Shown here: positions 63,501 to 64,000 of the stretch, piece by piece | How the letters are laid out: the number at the start of each line of letters is the position of its first letter | Numbering within the stretch: the stretch's first letter is position 1 | From: Psoroptes ovis | Taxonomy: Eukaryota > Arthropoda > Arachnida > Sarcoptiformes > Psoroptidae | DNA length: 64,000 bases | Assembly (NCBI GenBank): GCA_002943765.1 | Contig: PQWQ01000002.1 | Coordinates: 3,286,001-3,350,000 of the forward strand | Reading direction: 5' to 3' | Program-made: the position numbers and the translations under genes | The notes under the pieces: generated by a model | The model's input: the letters and a program-made list of their open reading frames with translations, nothing else | Told to the model about the DNA's origin: nothing | Database searches by the model: none

Positions 63501-64000
63501 TTTCGTTCAAAAAAGTATTTCATTTTTTTTATTTCTTTTTTTTGAATTTTTACATTAGGAACAACCGACTGCTGATGTTGTTGTAATCGAAATAGATGAA
63601 TGAATAAAATACGGATGAATAGTAAACGCATGAAATGTATGCAAAATATGTGAGAAATATAATGTTAAATAACGAAATAATAACAATAATAAAATATGGA
63701 AAAAGAAAATCAAATCAATTTATCCGGTTTTGCTTTGCAATTTCATTTCAAATATTTTACAAACATCATAGGAATACATTTGTGTATTTCTCTTTCATGT
63801 ATTTGCATGTATTGTGCACATTTCGAGCATGCATCTTCGATGTGAACCATAAAAATACGCCGAATTATTATATTTAAATGGATAAAAATATATTTTCATT
63901 CTGTACATTTGTATTTGATGAATGAATGTATGATGAATGATGATGAAACGAAGAATCTAAAACCATTACGAGAGAAAACTTTGCAAATAATTCCATTAGC

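Larger units (their letters stand above)
59511..64000. other. AT-rich DNA at the 3' end of the window
   Basis: No gene is supported. It contains two mini-mariner copies, listed separately, and AT-rich DNA with TTA and AAT runs. Open frames at 60565, 61424, 62581, 63380 and 63635 are short, biased and lack splice or family support. Upstream exons for the 59308 candidate would be expected on the minus strand here but were not recognised. Confidence 0.55.

Overview
This window is an intron-bearing, extremely AT-rich animal nuclear genome with abundant (ATC)n, (AAT)n, (CA)n and homopolymer tracts. The gene set (an invertebrate-type amine GPCR, a plasma-membrane Ca2+ pump, a mitochondrial ATP synthase assembly factor and an ARID5-type regulator), short introns and Asn/Asp-rich insertions suit an arthropod; a mite is my guess and is not proven. 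There is no bacterial signature, no CRISPR array, and no rRNA or tRNA gene that I can support.

Layout. 1-4487: mostly featureless AT-rich DNA with one doubtful short terminal-exon candidate. 4488-8095: a complete LTR retroelement insertion with two 502-bp LTRs that I read as identical, a 6-bp direct repeat at its edges, and one intact 507-codon ORF but no pol; this is the least ordinary object here. 8096-13694: intergenic. 13695-19137 (+): a four-exon alpha2-adrenergic-like octopamine-type receptor, 939 aa, with an 18-nt microexon carrying the NPxxY region. 19138-23701: intergenic. 23702-30729 (-): a fully reconstructed 14-exon PMCA-type Ca2+-ATPase, 1098 aa, whose reading frame ends just after TM10. 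It lies head-to-head (580 bp apart) with ATPAF1 (31310-32410, +, two exons, 343 aa), which in turn lies tail-to-tail with an ARID5-family gene (32695-44655, -, five coding exons, 1684 aa, one 6.4-kb intron). 44656-64000: a gene-poor stretch with a hAT-type MITE, two mini-mariner elements (a third sits in the ARID5 intron), a purine/pyrimidine strand-switch region and two candidate isolated exons.

Exon boundaries were assigned by eye from GT/AG signals, frame continuity and family resemblance. The summed coding lengths of the four multi-exon genes all come out divisible by three (2820, 3297, 1032 and 5055 nt), which supports the models. The four genes do not form an obvious pathway: membrane signalling, Ca2+ export, mitochondrial assembly and transcriptional regulation simply sit side by side.
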